A stretch of DNA of 64,000 nucleotides from Hemileia vastatrix (lineage: Eukaryota; Basidiomycota; Pucciniomycetes; Pucciniales; Zaghouaniaceae). The stretch's first letter is position 1, and each line of letters opens with the position of its first letter. Made by a program: the position numbers and the translations under genes. Below the pieces are notes generated by a model. That model did no database searches. It was not told the origin of the DNA and saw nothing but the letters and a program-made list of their open reading frames with translations. Shown piece after piece: positions 1 through 12,015 of the stretch. Location: NCBI GenBank assembly GCA_030280995.1, contig JASXTE010000005.1, positions 19,561,501 to 19,625,500 of the forward strand, in the 5' to 3' direction.

Positions 1-3000
1 CATCAACATGGTTATGTAAGCGTAACTTGTGACTTTGTAGTAATGGATAATACTAACTGTAGTAACTTTTTTATCATTGGAAATGATATTCTGACTAAGT
101 TTGGTGTGAAATTAGACCCTGCTAATAACAATTTTACAATTGGCATGAATGGTAAAAGGAAATTTAAAATAAATTCTTTTAACACAGTCTTACACATTGA
201 GTCAGTAACAAATACTCCGTGCAAAGGAAGAAAATCCAATGAGATGGAACTTCTGGAAACAGAAATTTCAAAAGCATCATTTGGCACTCAGATAAGTAAA
301 GCTGAAAAAAATAATATTTTTGACTTAATTAAAGCATTTCCAATGGCTTTTGCACATGGTACAAATGAACTTGGCCTTGTAAAAGATCATGAAATGAATA
401 TTAGTTTAACCTGTGATATGGATAATATTCATGCCAGTCTTAAAAAGAAACCATACCCTGCTTCACCAATGAAGAGGAAAGACATAGGTGATAATATTAA
501 GATGTTATTAAAAATGAACATTCTTGAAAAGGTTGAAACTCCTCAAACATATTGTGTAATATTACCAGTGCTATTTTCTTATGAACAAGATAAACCAAGA
601 CTGTGCAGTGATTATAGAGCAGTAAATAAAATTACCGTAGATGATATTTATCCCTTGCCAAGGATTGCCTCTATACGTGCTACCCTTAAAGGTGCTAAGT
701 ATATGAGTTGCTTAGATGGAAATAAAGGGTACCATCAAATTCCTGTTAAAAAGCATTCACAGAAATTTTTGTTGATAACAACACACATGGGAATTTATAA
801 ATATGTCAGGATGCCATTTGGACCAAAAAATGCTCCATCAGTATTTCAGAAGTTAATGGATATAACATTCCATAATGAAATGATTGAGGGATGGTTAATG
901 GTATACATTGATGACATCATAGTGTTCTCTAAGACAAATGATGAACACTTAATCCATTTAAAGAAGGTATTTCAAAAAATGGATGAAATAAAAATGACCC
1001 TTGCATTGAAAAAATGTAAATTTGGGTTTGAATCTTTAAAAGTGCTTGGTCATATTGTATCTGGCTTACAAATATGTGTAGACAAAAATAAAGTGGCTGC
1101 AATAAAGAATATTGGCATTCCTCAAAATGTAAAGGATGTAAAATCTTTTCTTGGTATGTGTGGTTATTATAGACAATATATAAAAAACTACCAATTAATT
1201 GCTGCACCATTGACCCCACTGATAAAGAAATCAGAAGCTTTCATTTGGAATAATGAAAGAAAACAGGCTTTTGATAAGTTAAAAGAATGTTTGATGACAG
1301 CTCCTATCTTGGGATTACCATATTTACAATTACCTTTTGTTTTGTATATAGATGCAAGTTTTATTGGTTTGGGTGCTGCTTTGCATCAAAAACAAATTAT
1401 TGAAGGGAAAATGTCAGAAGTAGTAATTTTCTATATTTCACGTACTCTAATAAGTAGTGAATTAAAATATGGTACTACTCAACTTGAATGTTTGGCAGTA
1501 TTATGGGCTCTTGAGAAGCTACATTACTACCTTGAAGACCAAAAATTTGAGTTAATAACTGACTGTATTGCAGTTAAGTCACTCTTAAACATGAAAACTC
1601 CTAATAGACACATGTTTAGATGGCAATTAGCTGTACAATAATACAGAGGACGGATGACTATTACAAATAGAGCAGGAACCTTACACTCTAATGTAGATTT
1701 GTTATCTAGAGTACCTCTGCCTAATAATGATGATAATCCTGCTTATGTTCCTGAATCAGAGATTATTATCATTTATGGAATTTCCATTGTAGATCTTGAG
1801 GATGAATTTATGCAATCAATTCTTGATATGTATGCTTCAGATCCTGACTTGAGTAAACTCACTACAGTATTAAATTATCCATCTAATGCTTTAATAAATG
1901 CTTTAATAAATACATTACCAAATAAGTATAAAGAGGCATTAGAAAAAGGAAAATTTTCCATTGAGGATGGTTTTATATATTACAGGAAAAAATTAAGTAA
2001 TGTAATTGTAATTTACCCTTCAATGAAGGAGTTAATGTTAAGTATATGTCATGATGATATATTAGCAGGTCATTTTGACTACCATAAAACATTAACCAGA
2101 GTAAAAACACAGCTTGGTGGATTAACATGTCTGAGGATGTTCAAAAATATGTTGAGACATGTGATTCTTGTCAAAAATCTAAAAGATTAGCAGGCAAAAG
2201 AGCTGGTTTATTACAAAAAATTGAGCAACCAAAAGCTCCATGGGAAATAATTAACATGGACTTTGTAACAGGTTTGCCAATAGCAGGGAATAAGAGTTTT
2301 AACTCCTGCTGGGTAATTGTAGATAAATTTACAAAGATGTGTAAATTTATTCCTACCCACAAAGAGGATTCTGAAAAGAACTTAGCTTTTTTATGGTGGA
2401 AACAAATGTTAAATATAGCAGGTTCCCCCAAAGCAATAGTTTCTGACAGAGATCCTAATTTTACTTCTGAGTTCTGGACATCACTTATGGATGTTTCAGG
2501 GTGTCAATTAAAACTTTCTACAGCACACCATCCACAAACTGATGGGCCAGCAGAAAGAATGATACAAACTTTAAAAGATATGATAAGAAGATATTGTGCT
2601 TTTGGTCTTAACTTTAAAGACAATGACAAATTCATGCATGATTGGGTAACCCTTATCCCAGGTTTAGAATTTGCATAAAATAGCACAGTACATTCTGTCA
2701 CTGGCAAAAAGCCATTTGAATTATGGTTGGGTTATGTACCTAATACCCCTGCTAAAACTCTTAATAAATTACCTAGATTGGATATCCATCCTGGTACTAA
2801 ATCTTTTCTTCAGATTCAAGAATCATGCAGAAAACATGCTTAAGAATGTATAAATAAGGCGTTTGAGTATGAGAAGAAAAGATGGGATAAAGCCCATAAA
2901 GAACAAATGTTCAAAGAGGGTGATGAAGTCCTTATTTCTACACTACATTTCAATTTAAATGGTAATGTTAAATTGAAGGATCCATTCATTGGACCATTTG

Positions 3001-3336
3001 TAGTTAAAAAGATGGTTGGTAACAATGCTGTTGAGGTTATTCTATATGCACCTTATGATAGAAAACATCCAGTATTTCCTATTTCTCTTATAAAACCATA
3101 CCATTCTAATGATACTGCTCTCCTTCCAAGAAGATCAGGAAGGCATAAACAGCAACCTGAAGAAATAGTTGAAAAGGCAGAAATTGAAAAGATACTTAAA
3201 GAGACACCTTACTAAAGAAAAGGGAGTTGAGTATCTATTAAGATTTAAAAATAAATCTAGTGAATATGACTAGTGGATTCCAGAAAATGAAATATCTGAT
3301 CTTAAAAATCTCTTGAAAAAATTTAAATCAAAATAA
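1..3336 (+). pseudogene. Element A: decayed Ty3/gypsy Pol (protease end, RT, RNase H, integrase, chromodomain-like tail)
   Basis: This is the 3' part of a retrotransposon polyprotein cut off by the left window edge. It matches element F from about 55499 onward almost base for base. The order is the end of the aspartic protease, RT with the catalytic YIDD at about 901-915, RNase H, an integrase with HHCC finger and DDE residues, and a chromodomain-like tail ending at 3334-3336. Comparison with F shows the breaks: GAA to TAA at about 1639, loss of one A near 2105, TAT to TAA at about 2676, CAA to TAA at about 2842, loss of two bases near 3198 and CAG to TAG near 3271. It cannot make a full Pol. 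Family assignment is certain. That A is older than F is inferred from the damage. Confidence 0.95.
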
Positions 3337-3449
3337 TACTGTTTATTCAGTATATGTAACATAGAAATTTTAAAATTTTTCTATTCACTCCTTACTTTTA
3401 ATTAAAATGTCTTAAAATTTTTTTTATTGTTTTTTTTTTGGTGAGGGAG
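3337..3449 (+). other. Element A 3' untranslated region and polypurine tract
   Basis: AT-rich spacer ending in a T-run followed by GGTGAGGGAG directly before the LTR start TGTCAGCC. The same GTGAGGGAG-TGTCAGCC junction is seen in B and F, and reversed in D and E. It is therefore the likely plus-strand primer of the clade. Confidence 0.8.
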
Positions 3450-3525
3450 TGTCAGCCTAGATATCCCTAGGACTGAGTATTTCTTATACTTAAAATAAAA
3501 TAAAATTAAGTACATTAAGCTTATA
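3450..3525 (+). repeat. Element A 3' LTR, left fragment
   Basis: It begins TGTCAGCCTAGATATCC and matches the first 76 bases or so of the F LTR. It stops abruptly at the element B insertion and resumes at 12016. The last five bases, TTATA, are the target site duplication of B. Confidence 0.92.
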
Positions 3526-4326
3526 TGTCAGCCAGGCTACTAGACTTACCCAGTAAAATAATTAATTATCTTACTAAGGTGAAGCCATGCCTTTTAGATC
3601 CTTATTAATAATTAATTATTTATTAAATACTTATGTATTAATTACAATTAACTAACTAAGTACACTAAGTAATTAATTAATAAAAATAAGTAATTGTCCC
3701 ACATATATTTTTACTCCCAAACACTGTGCTCAATAATACAGATGAGAAGTGAATAAAAATTAGTATTAAAAAAATATATAAAATTATAAAAAGAAAAAAT
3801 ATATTTTCAAATTCCTTTAATTAGATTTTATTGATTCTATATTTCAAATCAAATGTTCTTACACTAAAATGTGACGGACTAAAGGGTTCATAGTTTTATT
3901 TCAAATAAAATAAATACTTTTATTTACGCACTATTTAGACTTACTCTTATTATTTCACATATTCTCTTTATTTAAGTTTTTCCTCTCATACTCTTGTACT
4001 AGGGGGTGGTAATTCCGTGTTTTATTTTCTCACATTTTGCCTATAAAGAGCCTTTCCTTTTTTTCTTTTTGATTCATTTCTTATTTGATTATTTATTACA
4101 TTCACAACAAATCAATTATTATTTCTATACTTTATAACATTAGTATTTACATCAATGTATTTCTAATCTATAAAATATATTAAGATTTAACACTACCTCT
4201 TATTATTAGAGTAAAACAATCAAATTGATTAAGAAATACGTACCTTACTTTTGAGAGTCCATTAAAACCCTAAAAATCCTCCTATAACCTCGAATAAAAC
4301 TTCTAGACCAAAAGAACCCCTTGACG
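3526..4326 (+). repeat. Element B 5' LTR
   Basis: It starts TGTCAGCC and ends CCCCTTGACG, where the partner LTR ends CCCTTGAAA; both look like mutated forms of TGACA, giving TGTCA/TGACA inverted ends. TATAAAG at 4042-4048 inside GCCTATAAAGAGCC is a likely core promoter, and similar GCCTATAWAAGG boxes occur in the D and E LTRs. Confidence 0.92.
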
Positions 4327-5148
4327 ATTGGGAGCATTTCCAAATCTTTGACGGCGCGTCGATATCTTGAGGACCGGAGGCAGTGGGACCAGTGCCATCG
4401 AGGTACCTGTAAGGACAAGTGAACAACGAAACGACAAACGTCATAGTTCACATGAAAAAATTTTTTTCTGCAAATGGTAATCGAACCGCGCTCCAAAATT
4501 TAGGTTCATATATTGACTAAATGTCATATATTTTGTGGTAATTATTGAAATTACTATTAGTGGGTCACTTTGCACTCTTCATTCTCTACGTATTTCCTTT
4601 TACTCAGCACTCTGTAAGTGGAATTAAGTTGCTCATTTTAAAGGGGGAGGTGTCAAGTAAATTGTAATTATTTTTATTATTATTTTTTTTATTTTTCCTA
4701 ATTGACAATAATAGAGCAATTGTGTTCTTAGTCCTAGAATTAATAAAAATTATATTTTAAAATTTAATTATTATAATATTCAGTTGAATTTTGTCCTGAT
4801 AATTTTAATTTTATTTATTTCAGTTGACAAATTGTCCTGACAATAAAATTTTATAAAATTAATATTTAATTATTTCAGTTGACATTAAGTCCTGGTAGTT
4901 AATAATTCAGTTGATTTAAAAATCCTGATAATAATTCTCATAATTGTTAATAAAAAATTTAAATTTATTTCTTCAGTTGATTATATTATAATCCTGGTTT
5001 TAAATTGTTTTGAATTAATAAATTGATTATTATTTTAGTTGATTTTATCCTGAAAATTTTATTTTATTATTTTTCTTTTAAATATAAAGTAAAAATATAA
5101 ATTAATTCATCTTATTTTCTCCCTCTCTCATTGCAGTAAAAACTAGAA
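4327..5148 (+). other. Element B untranslated leader with probable primer binding site
   Basis: About 820 bases without a supported gene. Directly after the LTR lies ATTGGGAGCATTTCC; F has ATTGGGGGTCTTTCC at the same place, so this is the probable primer binding site, although I cannot name the tRNA. At 4476-4494 GGTAATCGAACCGCGCTCC resembles the complement of a tRNA T-arm. From 4781 the leader holds an iterated motif listed separately. Confidence 0.6.
4781..5055 (+). repeat. Iterated CAGTTGA...TCCTGA motif in the B leader
   Basis: Six copies of a two-part motif, CAGTTGA then 3-12 bases then TCCTG(A/G), begin at about 4781, 4821, 4876, 4908, 4974 and 5036 (the last starts TAGTTGA). A degenerate copy precedes them at about 4700-4740. 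Spacing runs from about 32 to 66 bases and is not a simple tandem period. Element D carries the same series. Function is unknown; RNA binding or packaging is a guess. Confidence 0.75.
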
Positions 5149-5758
5149 ATGACTGATCAAGGTATCTCTGCTGCACATGAAGAAGAATTGGATTTTATTG
5201 ATTATGATGAGGCTACCTCTTTGAGTTCCCATTTAACCAGAAGATTATCTCAAATTAATCAATCATTTCCCCAATCAGGATGTAGAAATGGAGGAAGTGG
5301 AAGTTCTGGTGGAAACAACTCAGGAACAGAAACCTATTATAAACCCCCCAGAAGGACTTCCAAAAGGCTTCAAGATAAAAAAGATGCCATTTCCTCAACA
5401 AGTAAAGAACATGTCAACAGATATAAAGGAACTAAGGACAGAAAACTTGAAATTGAGGTCAAGAGTAGATGCTCTAGAAGAAAAGGTAAGAAAAATGGAT
5501 GTTTTTCTTCAAGAGAAGAGGAAACCCCCTCCCCACAGGGATCTTCAGAAATTGGCCCCCCAGAAGCCAGAGAAAGTGGAAGTATCCATGTGGCAGTGGG
5601 ATTGGCTGAACACTCAGTGGGATTAACTGTCTCAAACCCAACAGACGCCCCAAGCAGGTCCATCCAGACACACCCAAGTCAACCCCACACCTCCTCATTC
5701 CTATCAAGTAGGAAGAAGAAGAAAAAACAATATGATCTTGCCCAGCAAACCTTGGTAA
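5149..5758 (+). CDS. Element B spliced ORF1: coiled-coil/W-motif protein in the second Gag frame (one nonsense codon)
   Basis: Exon 1 is 5149-5220 (24 codons, acidic, starts MTDQG). Intron 1 would be 5221-5278, 58 nt, ending CAATCAG. Exon 2, 5279-5758, is read one frame over from Gag-Pol and ends at TGGTAA. It contains the block LPKGFKIKK, then a heptad-like stretch rich in L, E and K (likely coiled coil), WQWDWLNTQW, and a basic tail ending PW-stop. The intron donor is damaged here (TTGAGT; D has GTGAGT, E and F GTAAGT) and GAT-TAA at 5621-5626 is a stop where D has GAT-TAT. So this copy is broken but the design is clear. No known family is recognised. Production by splicing is inferred from comparing four elements. 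Confidence 0.65.
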
Positions 5759-8700
5759 GCCCCTCTATTGATTCTCAAGTACCATTCATTGTAACTAATT
5801 CAGTTCCCTCAGGTAATTTTGGAAGAGGAGATGAGACTGTGAGACCTGTTGAGGCTGAGAACAGTAGACAAATTGCTCAAATTTCAAATGTATCTAATCC
5901 TTTAGTTCTAATTTCTACTTCAATGATAAATCCTGATATGGCTATTATTGATGAGACACTTGAACCAGAGTTTTATGAGATGCTGGAAATTTACTCTGTT
6001 TCCTTACTGAGAAACACTACAGATGTAGCTAACATCAATGATGAATATTTGAGAAATATTATTGCCAAATAAAACCATATAATGAACAACATGCAATTGA
6101 CTCAGAAATATAATAGTTTGTTAAATGAGCAGGGTTATCAAGCATTAAGAAGTGAATCACAGAGAGTCTCTGATGAATTGCCTCATTACAAAGCAACCCA
6201 TGAAAAGAAAGTTGCTTTATGGCAAAATATCAAAAATGATTTGTCTAAACTGAAAGATACTGTATCTGCCTGTCTCCAGGAGGTGGAGATAGACAAGATG
6301 AATCTGAAAAGATTGAATGACCAATTTTCATCTTTTCAAAATAAGAATCAGCTATCTTTTGCAACAATCAATGAGATTTTATCTAGTCTTTAAAGATTGA
6401 AAACTAGACTAAAAACCATTGAGGAGAAATTGAACTCATTGTTTATTAATCAAAAGTATTCTGAGATTTCTTTGAAAGAAAAAATAACACAGGATTCCCC
6501 AGAGTTACCTGTGGCTAGTTCATCTAAAAGCAAATTAGTTCCAGAAATACATGTTGATACCCCTTAGTTTCCATTAAAAATTAATCATGCACCAGGACCT
6601 TCAACAGAGATATTAACCAATAAGATTACTGCACAACTAGAGAAGTTACAGCTGCTCCTTACTCATAAACAAGCTTGTACTAAGGAGAATCCTTCAAATC
6701 AAAAGAATTGGCCAAAACTTGATCATTACCCAACATTTGATGGTGATTCTTCTTCTGATTGGCAGCAATTTATTTGCAGAATTGATAACTTAAAAAATTC
6801 TTCCAAACTCCCAGATGAGGAAATTGTGTCCAAGTTAATTTCTTTGTTTACTAATGCTGCCCAAATGTGGTATGAATCTGTTCTCCTGGATGGGAATGAC
6901 TACTCATGGGATGATTGGAAGAAATTTATTAAAGCACAATTTGGTGGCTCCAAGTTCAGAATGGCTCAACAATGGCAGTATGAGGAAACTTGATATAGCT
7001 CTTCTACTGATAAACATATTGAGTTCTCAATGAAACTTGTAAAAACCTTAAGGGAAATGGACCCAAATATGGAGTTTGAGTTATAGAAGGACAGGATCCT
7101 TTATAAATTACCAATGTCTCTGAGAGACTTGATAATGGCTAGGACTGAGTTCTCCAGAGAACCCACTTCTTTCATTAATACTTGCAATGAAATCCTTCTA
7201 AACAACAAGTATGATGCCAGAAGATTCATTCCTAGGACCCCTTTGGAGAAACCCTCCACTTACCAACAGAAACCTCAGGAAAAGGTTGGTAAACCTTCTG
7301 CCCCTGTTGCACCAAAAAAGTATGCATCAAAAACTTTATTCAAGTGCAACAAGCCTTGGAAGAAAGGCCATGTTTGTGACAAGAAGATAAATCTTGTAGA
7401 ACAAACAGAGGAGCATGCTGATGACACAGTAGCACTGGATGATACTTCAAGCAATTTTGCCAGCAATATTTCATATGAATCTCAACAAGGAATCTTGATG
7501 CTGGAAGAGGATATTCATTATTAAAATACTTTTTATATTGATAATAATGCTTTATCTACAGTTGAAGATGCTGAGATCATAAATAACATTGAGGATAGCT
7601 CAATTGTTATTGCCCCTCTCAAGGCACCAGTCTTGATTAATGGAACCAGCATTGAAGTTGTTCTAGATTCTGGAGCTGGAGGAAGTGTAGTTTCTGAAAG
7701 AGCACTTGCTTCAGTGGATCAAGACTATAAATCAAAACTGATGCCTATCATTTCTGAAAATTGGAGAGGTTATGACTCTGTTTTGTCCCCCATTGGTAAA
7801 TACAAAGCCACAGTGTTTTTTAAATATAACCATGGTTTTGTAAGAGCTATTTGTGATTTTGTTGTCATGAAAAATGATAACTTAGGCAATTGGTTTATTG
7901 TAGGGAATGATATTTTAACCAAGTATGGCATAAAATTGGATCCCTCAAACCAATGTTTCACAATGGGGATGAATGGGAAGAGGAAATTTAAGATTTCTTC
8001 CTCCAAAAAATTATTAAAACCAGAATTTAACACATGTAATTCTGTAGTTCAATAAAAAGAAAGATCTACAAAAGAAATGCATGCCCTTATGTCTGAAATT
8101 GACAATTCTACTTTTGGAGAACAAACTTCTGATGAGGATAAAGATTCCATCATTAACTTGATAAAGTCGTTTCCTATGGCCTTTGCTCATGGGTCACATG
8201 AACTAGGATTAGTTAAGGAGGAAATGAAACTTTAATTGTCTTGTCCATTAACCAATATACCACCTAGTTTAAAGAAGAAGCCTTATCCTGCTTCTCCCAC
8301 AAAGAGAAAAGATATTGAAGACAATATCTCTACTCTTTTGAAAATGAATATTATTGAAAAGGTAGTTGAAACACCTAAATATTGTGTCATCTCACCTGTC
8401 CTAATTTCTTATGAGAAAGATAAAGCCAGGCTATGTGGTAATTATAGAGCACTAAATACTTATACTGTTGATGATATCTACCCTTTACCTAGAATTAGCT
8501 ATATACATGCTACCTTACAGGGTGCTAAATATATCAGCTGTTTGGATGGTAACAAAGTATATCACCAGGTAACTGTTGAGAAAAATTCTCAGAACTTTTT
8601 GATGATTGTCACTCATATGGGTATTTATAAGTATATTAGGATGCCATTTGGCCCTAAAAATGCCCCTTCAGTTTTTCAAAAAGTCATAGATAACACATTC

Positions 8701-11174
8701 CATCAAGAGATAATTGAAGGATGGCTGATGGTTTATATTAATGATATCATTATATTCTCAAAAACATTTGAGGACCATCTCAACAACCTGTGTAAAGTGT
8801 TCCAAAAAATGGATGAAATAAATATGAAACTTGCTTTGAAGAAATGTAAATTTTGTTTCCATTCTTTAAAAGTTCTTAGTCATGTTTTTTCAGGCTTACA
8901 GATATGTGTTGACCAAAACAAAGTGGCAGCCATACAACAGGTGAAGGCTCCTAATACAGTTAGAGAGCTACAGAGTTTTTTTGGGATGTGTGGATACTAT
9001 AGACATTATATTAAAAATACCAAGTCATAGCTTTACCCCTTACCCAATTGACTAGAAAGGATGTTGCTTTCGTCTGGAATACTGAAAGCCAAAGAGCTTT
9101 TGACACTATGAAAAACTGTTTGATGTCAGCACCTATTCTTGCTTTACCTGACTTTAATCAGCCATTTGTTTTATATACTGATGCCAGGTTTATTGGTCTG
9201 GGTGCTGCCCTCCATCAAAAACAAGTGATGAAAAATAAAGTATCAGAAGTACTAATTTGTTATATTTCAAGAACCTTGAGAAATAGTGAATTGAAATATG
9301 GTGCTACTCAATTGGAATGTTTAGCTGTAGTGTGGGCTCTAGAAAAGCTACATTATTACCTAGATGACCAGAAATATGAACTTGTCACTGACTGAAGTGC
9401 AGTTAAATCCCTCTTAAATTTGAAAACACCTAACAGACATATGTTCAGATGGCAGTTAGCTGTTCAAGAGTACAGAGGAAGAATGACAATTATTCATAGG
9501 GCTGGTATTGTTCACTCAAATGCGGACATGTTATCAAGGTTACCTTTACCAAATGATGACTCTAATCCTGCTTATGATCCTGAGGATGAAATTGTTCATA
9601 TTCATGGGATATATGTGGTTGGTATGGAGGAAGAGCTATTGCAGCTTATTCTGGACTCATATGATGAGGACACTGACTTAAAAAAGTTATGCACCATATT
9701 AAATGATCCAAAGAATGCTTCAATACAAGCATTAATTAAAACACTTCCGCCAAATTACCATAAAGCTTTGGAAAAAGGTAAATTTTCAATTGATGAAGGA
9801 TATCTATATTATAGAAGAAACTTGAGTAATGTCATTGTTATTCCTCCTTCTATGAAAGAAATCATCTTGAATATTTGTCATGATGACATTTTAGCTGGAC
9901 ATTTTGATCTTGAAAAAACAATGATCAGAATTAAAAACACTGCTTGGTGGGTTAATATGTCTGAGGACACCAAATTATATGTTTAATCTTGTGATTCTTT
10001 CAAAAAATCAAAAAGATTAACTGGTAAAAGTGCTGGATTAATTCAACATATTGAACCTCCTGATGTACCATGGCAAATAATAAACATGGATTTTGTAACA
10101 GGATTACCTATTGCTGGTAAAGACAGTTATAACTCTTGTTGGGTTATTGTGGACAGATTCACAAAAATGTGTAAATTTATCCCTACCCACAAGGATCTTT
10201 CCACTAAAAAATAAGCTTTCTTATGGTGGTCTCATATGTTTAATACTGCTGGTTTTCCTAAAGCCATAATCTCTGACAGAGACCCTAAATTTACTTCTGA
10301 ATTTTGGATGTCTCTGATGGATGTTTGTGGTTGTGATTTTAAACTTTCTACTGCCCATCATCCACAGACTGATGGTTTAGCTGAAAGAATGATTCAGACT
10401 TTAGAGGACATGATTAGAAGGTATTGAGCCTTTGGCCTTGAGTATAAAGATAATGACAGATTCACTCATGATTGGGTTACCTTACTTCCTGGGTTGGAAT
10501 TTGCTTATAATAGCACTGTTCATTCTGTTACTCAAAGAAAGCCTTTTGAGCTCTGGCTTGAATATGTTCCAAATACTCCTGCCCAAATTCTCAATAACAA
10601 AATACCTAAATTGGATATACATCCTGGTGTAAAGTCTTTTCTTCAAATGCAACAACTTTGCAGAAATCATGCTCAACAATGTATTGAAAAATCATTTGAA
10701 TGTGAGAAGAAGAGATGGGACAAATACCATAAAGAATACACTTTTAAAAAGGGTGATGAGGTGTTGATTTCTACAGTCCACTTCAATTTAAAAGGTAATA
10801 ACAAATTGAAAGACCCATTTGTTGGTCCATTTTTTGTCAGAAGAATGATTGGAGATAATGCAGTTGAGGTTATTTTGAATTCTCCGTATGACAGAAAACA
10901 TCCTGTTTTTCCAATATCTCTTCTGAAACCTTACACATCCAATGATGATTTATTTCCAAAAAGGAGGGTAAGACCAAAGAAAACCCCAAATGAAATCACT
11001 GAAACAGCAGAAGTTGAAAAAATTTTGAATTACAGATTAGTCACTTCTGAAAAAGGTACATAATACTTATTAAAATTCAAGAAAAAATCATCTGAATATG
11101 ATTCTTGGATATCTGGGAAGGAGATATCAAATCTTCCTACTCTATTAAAAAAGTATAAAAAGAAAAAATCATAG
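5149..11174 (+). pseudogene. Element B Gag-Pol (decayed)
   Basis: From the ATG at 5149 the first frame is open to 6072, then broken repeatedly (6070, 6391, 6566, 7011, 7084, 7522, 8053, 8233, a frame change near 9020, 9392, 9984, 10213 and others). Recognisable in order are the Gag capsid-like region at about 6700-7200, a zinc knuckle CNKPWKKGHVC preceded by FK at about 7340-7380, protease with VVLDSGAGG at about 7660, RT at about 8240-8900, RNase H at about 9050-9480, integrase at about 9850-10700 with D, D and E visible, and a chromodomain-like tail to 11174. The RT motif reads YIND at about 8734-8745 instead of YIDD, removing a catalytic aspartate. The element cannot move by itself. Confidence 0.93.
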
Positions 11175-11208
11175 CATTTTTTTAATGGTTTTTTTTAGAG
11201 TGAGGGAG
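11175..11208 (+). other. Element B polypurine tract
   Basis: A T-run, then AGAGTGAGGGAG, directly before the 3' LTR start. It is the same junction as in A and F. Confidence 0.8.
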
Positions 11209-12010
11209 TGTCAGCCAGGCTACTAGACTTACCCAGTAAAATAATTAATTATCTTACTGAGGTGAAGGCATACCCTTTTAGATCCTTATTAATAATTAAT
11301 TATTTATTAAATACTTATGTATTAATTACAATTAACTAACTAAGTACACTAAGTAATTAATTAATAAAAATAAGTAATTGTCCCACATATATTTTTACTC
11401 ACAAAAACCGTGCTCAGTAGTACAGATGAGATAAGAATAAAAATTAGTATTTATAAAATATATAAAATTATAAAAAGAAAAAATACTTTTTCAAATTCCT
11501 TTAATTAGATTTTATTGATTCTATATTTCAAATCAAATGTTCTTACACTAAAATGTGACGGACTAAAGGGTTCATAGTTTTATTTCAAATAAAATAAATA
11601 CTTTTATTTACGCACTATTTAGACTTACTCTTATTATTTCACATACTCTATTTATTTAAGTTTTTCCTCTCATTCTCTTGTACTAGGGGGTGGTAATTCC
11701 GTGTTTTATTTTCTCACATTTCACCTATAAAAGGCCTTTCCTTTTTGTCTTTTTGATTCATTCCTTATTTACTTATTTATTACATTCACAACAAATCAAT
11801 TATTATTTCTATACTTTATAACATTAGTATTTACATCAATGTATTTCTAATCTATAAAATATATTAAGATTTAACACTACCTCTTATTATTTGAGTAAAA
11901 CAATCAAATTGATTAAGAAATACTTACCTTACTTTTGAAAGTCCATTGAAACCCTAAAAATCCTCATATAACCTCGAATAAAACTCCTAAACCAAAAGGA
12001 GCCCTTGAAA
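11209..12010 (+). repeat. Element B 3' LTR
   Basis: It is 802 bp, collinear with 3526-4326, with scattered substitutions and small indels. Several differences are visible by eye, so the insertion is not recent. It ends CCCTTGAAA, followed by the target duplication TTATA at 12011-12015. Confidence 0.93.
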
Positions 12011-12015
12011 TTATA

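Larger units (their letters stand above)
3526..12010 (+). mobile_element. Element B: full-length, inactivated Ty3/gypsy chromovirus inserted in the LTR of A
   Basis: It is bounded by LTRs of 801 and 802 bp and flanked by TTATA at 3521-3525 and 12011-12015. Removing B and one TTATA restores an LTR collinear with that of F. The inside carries leader, Gag, protease, RT, RNase H, integrase and chromodomain-like tail in normal Ty3/gypsy order. Gag and LTR are closest to element D, so B and D form one subfamily. Many stops and an Asp-to-Asn change in the RT motif make it non-autonomous. Confidence 0.95.

Noticed and set aside
929..1219. Minus-strand frames opposite RT in A and F (also 56424-56714)
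   Set aside because: Mirror of conserved RT coding; seen in both copies only because the sense strand is conserved.
4245..4496. 83-codon minus-strand frame across the B LTR/leader boundary
   Set aside because: Crosses the LTR end and primer site; a chance frame.
5755..5812. Simple second intron joining ORF1 to Gag
   Set aside because: Length 3n+1 in B, F and E puts ORF1 into a stop, not into the Gag frame; kept only as an open question in the findings.
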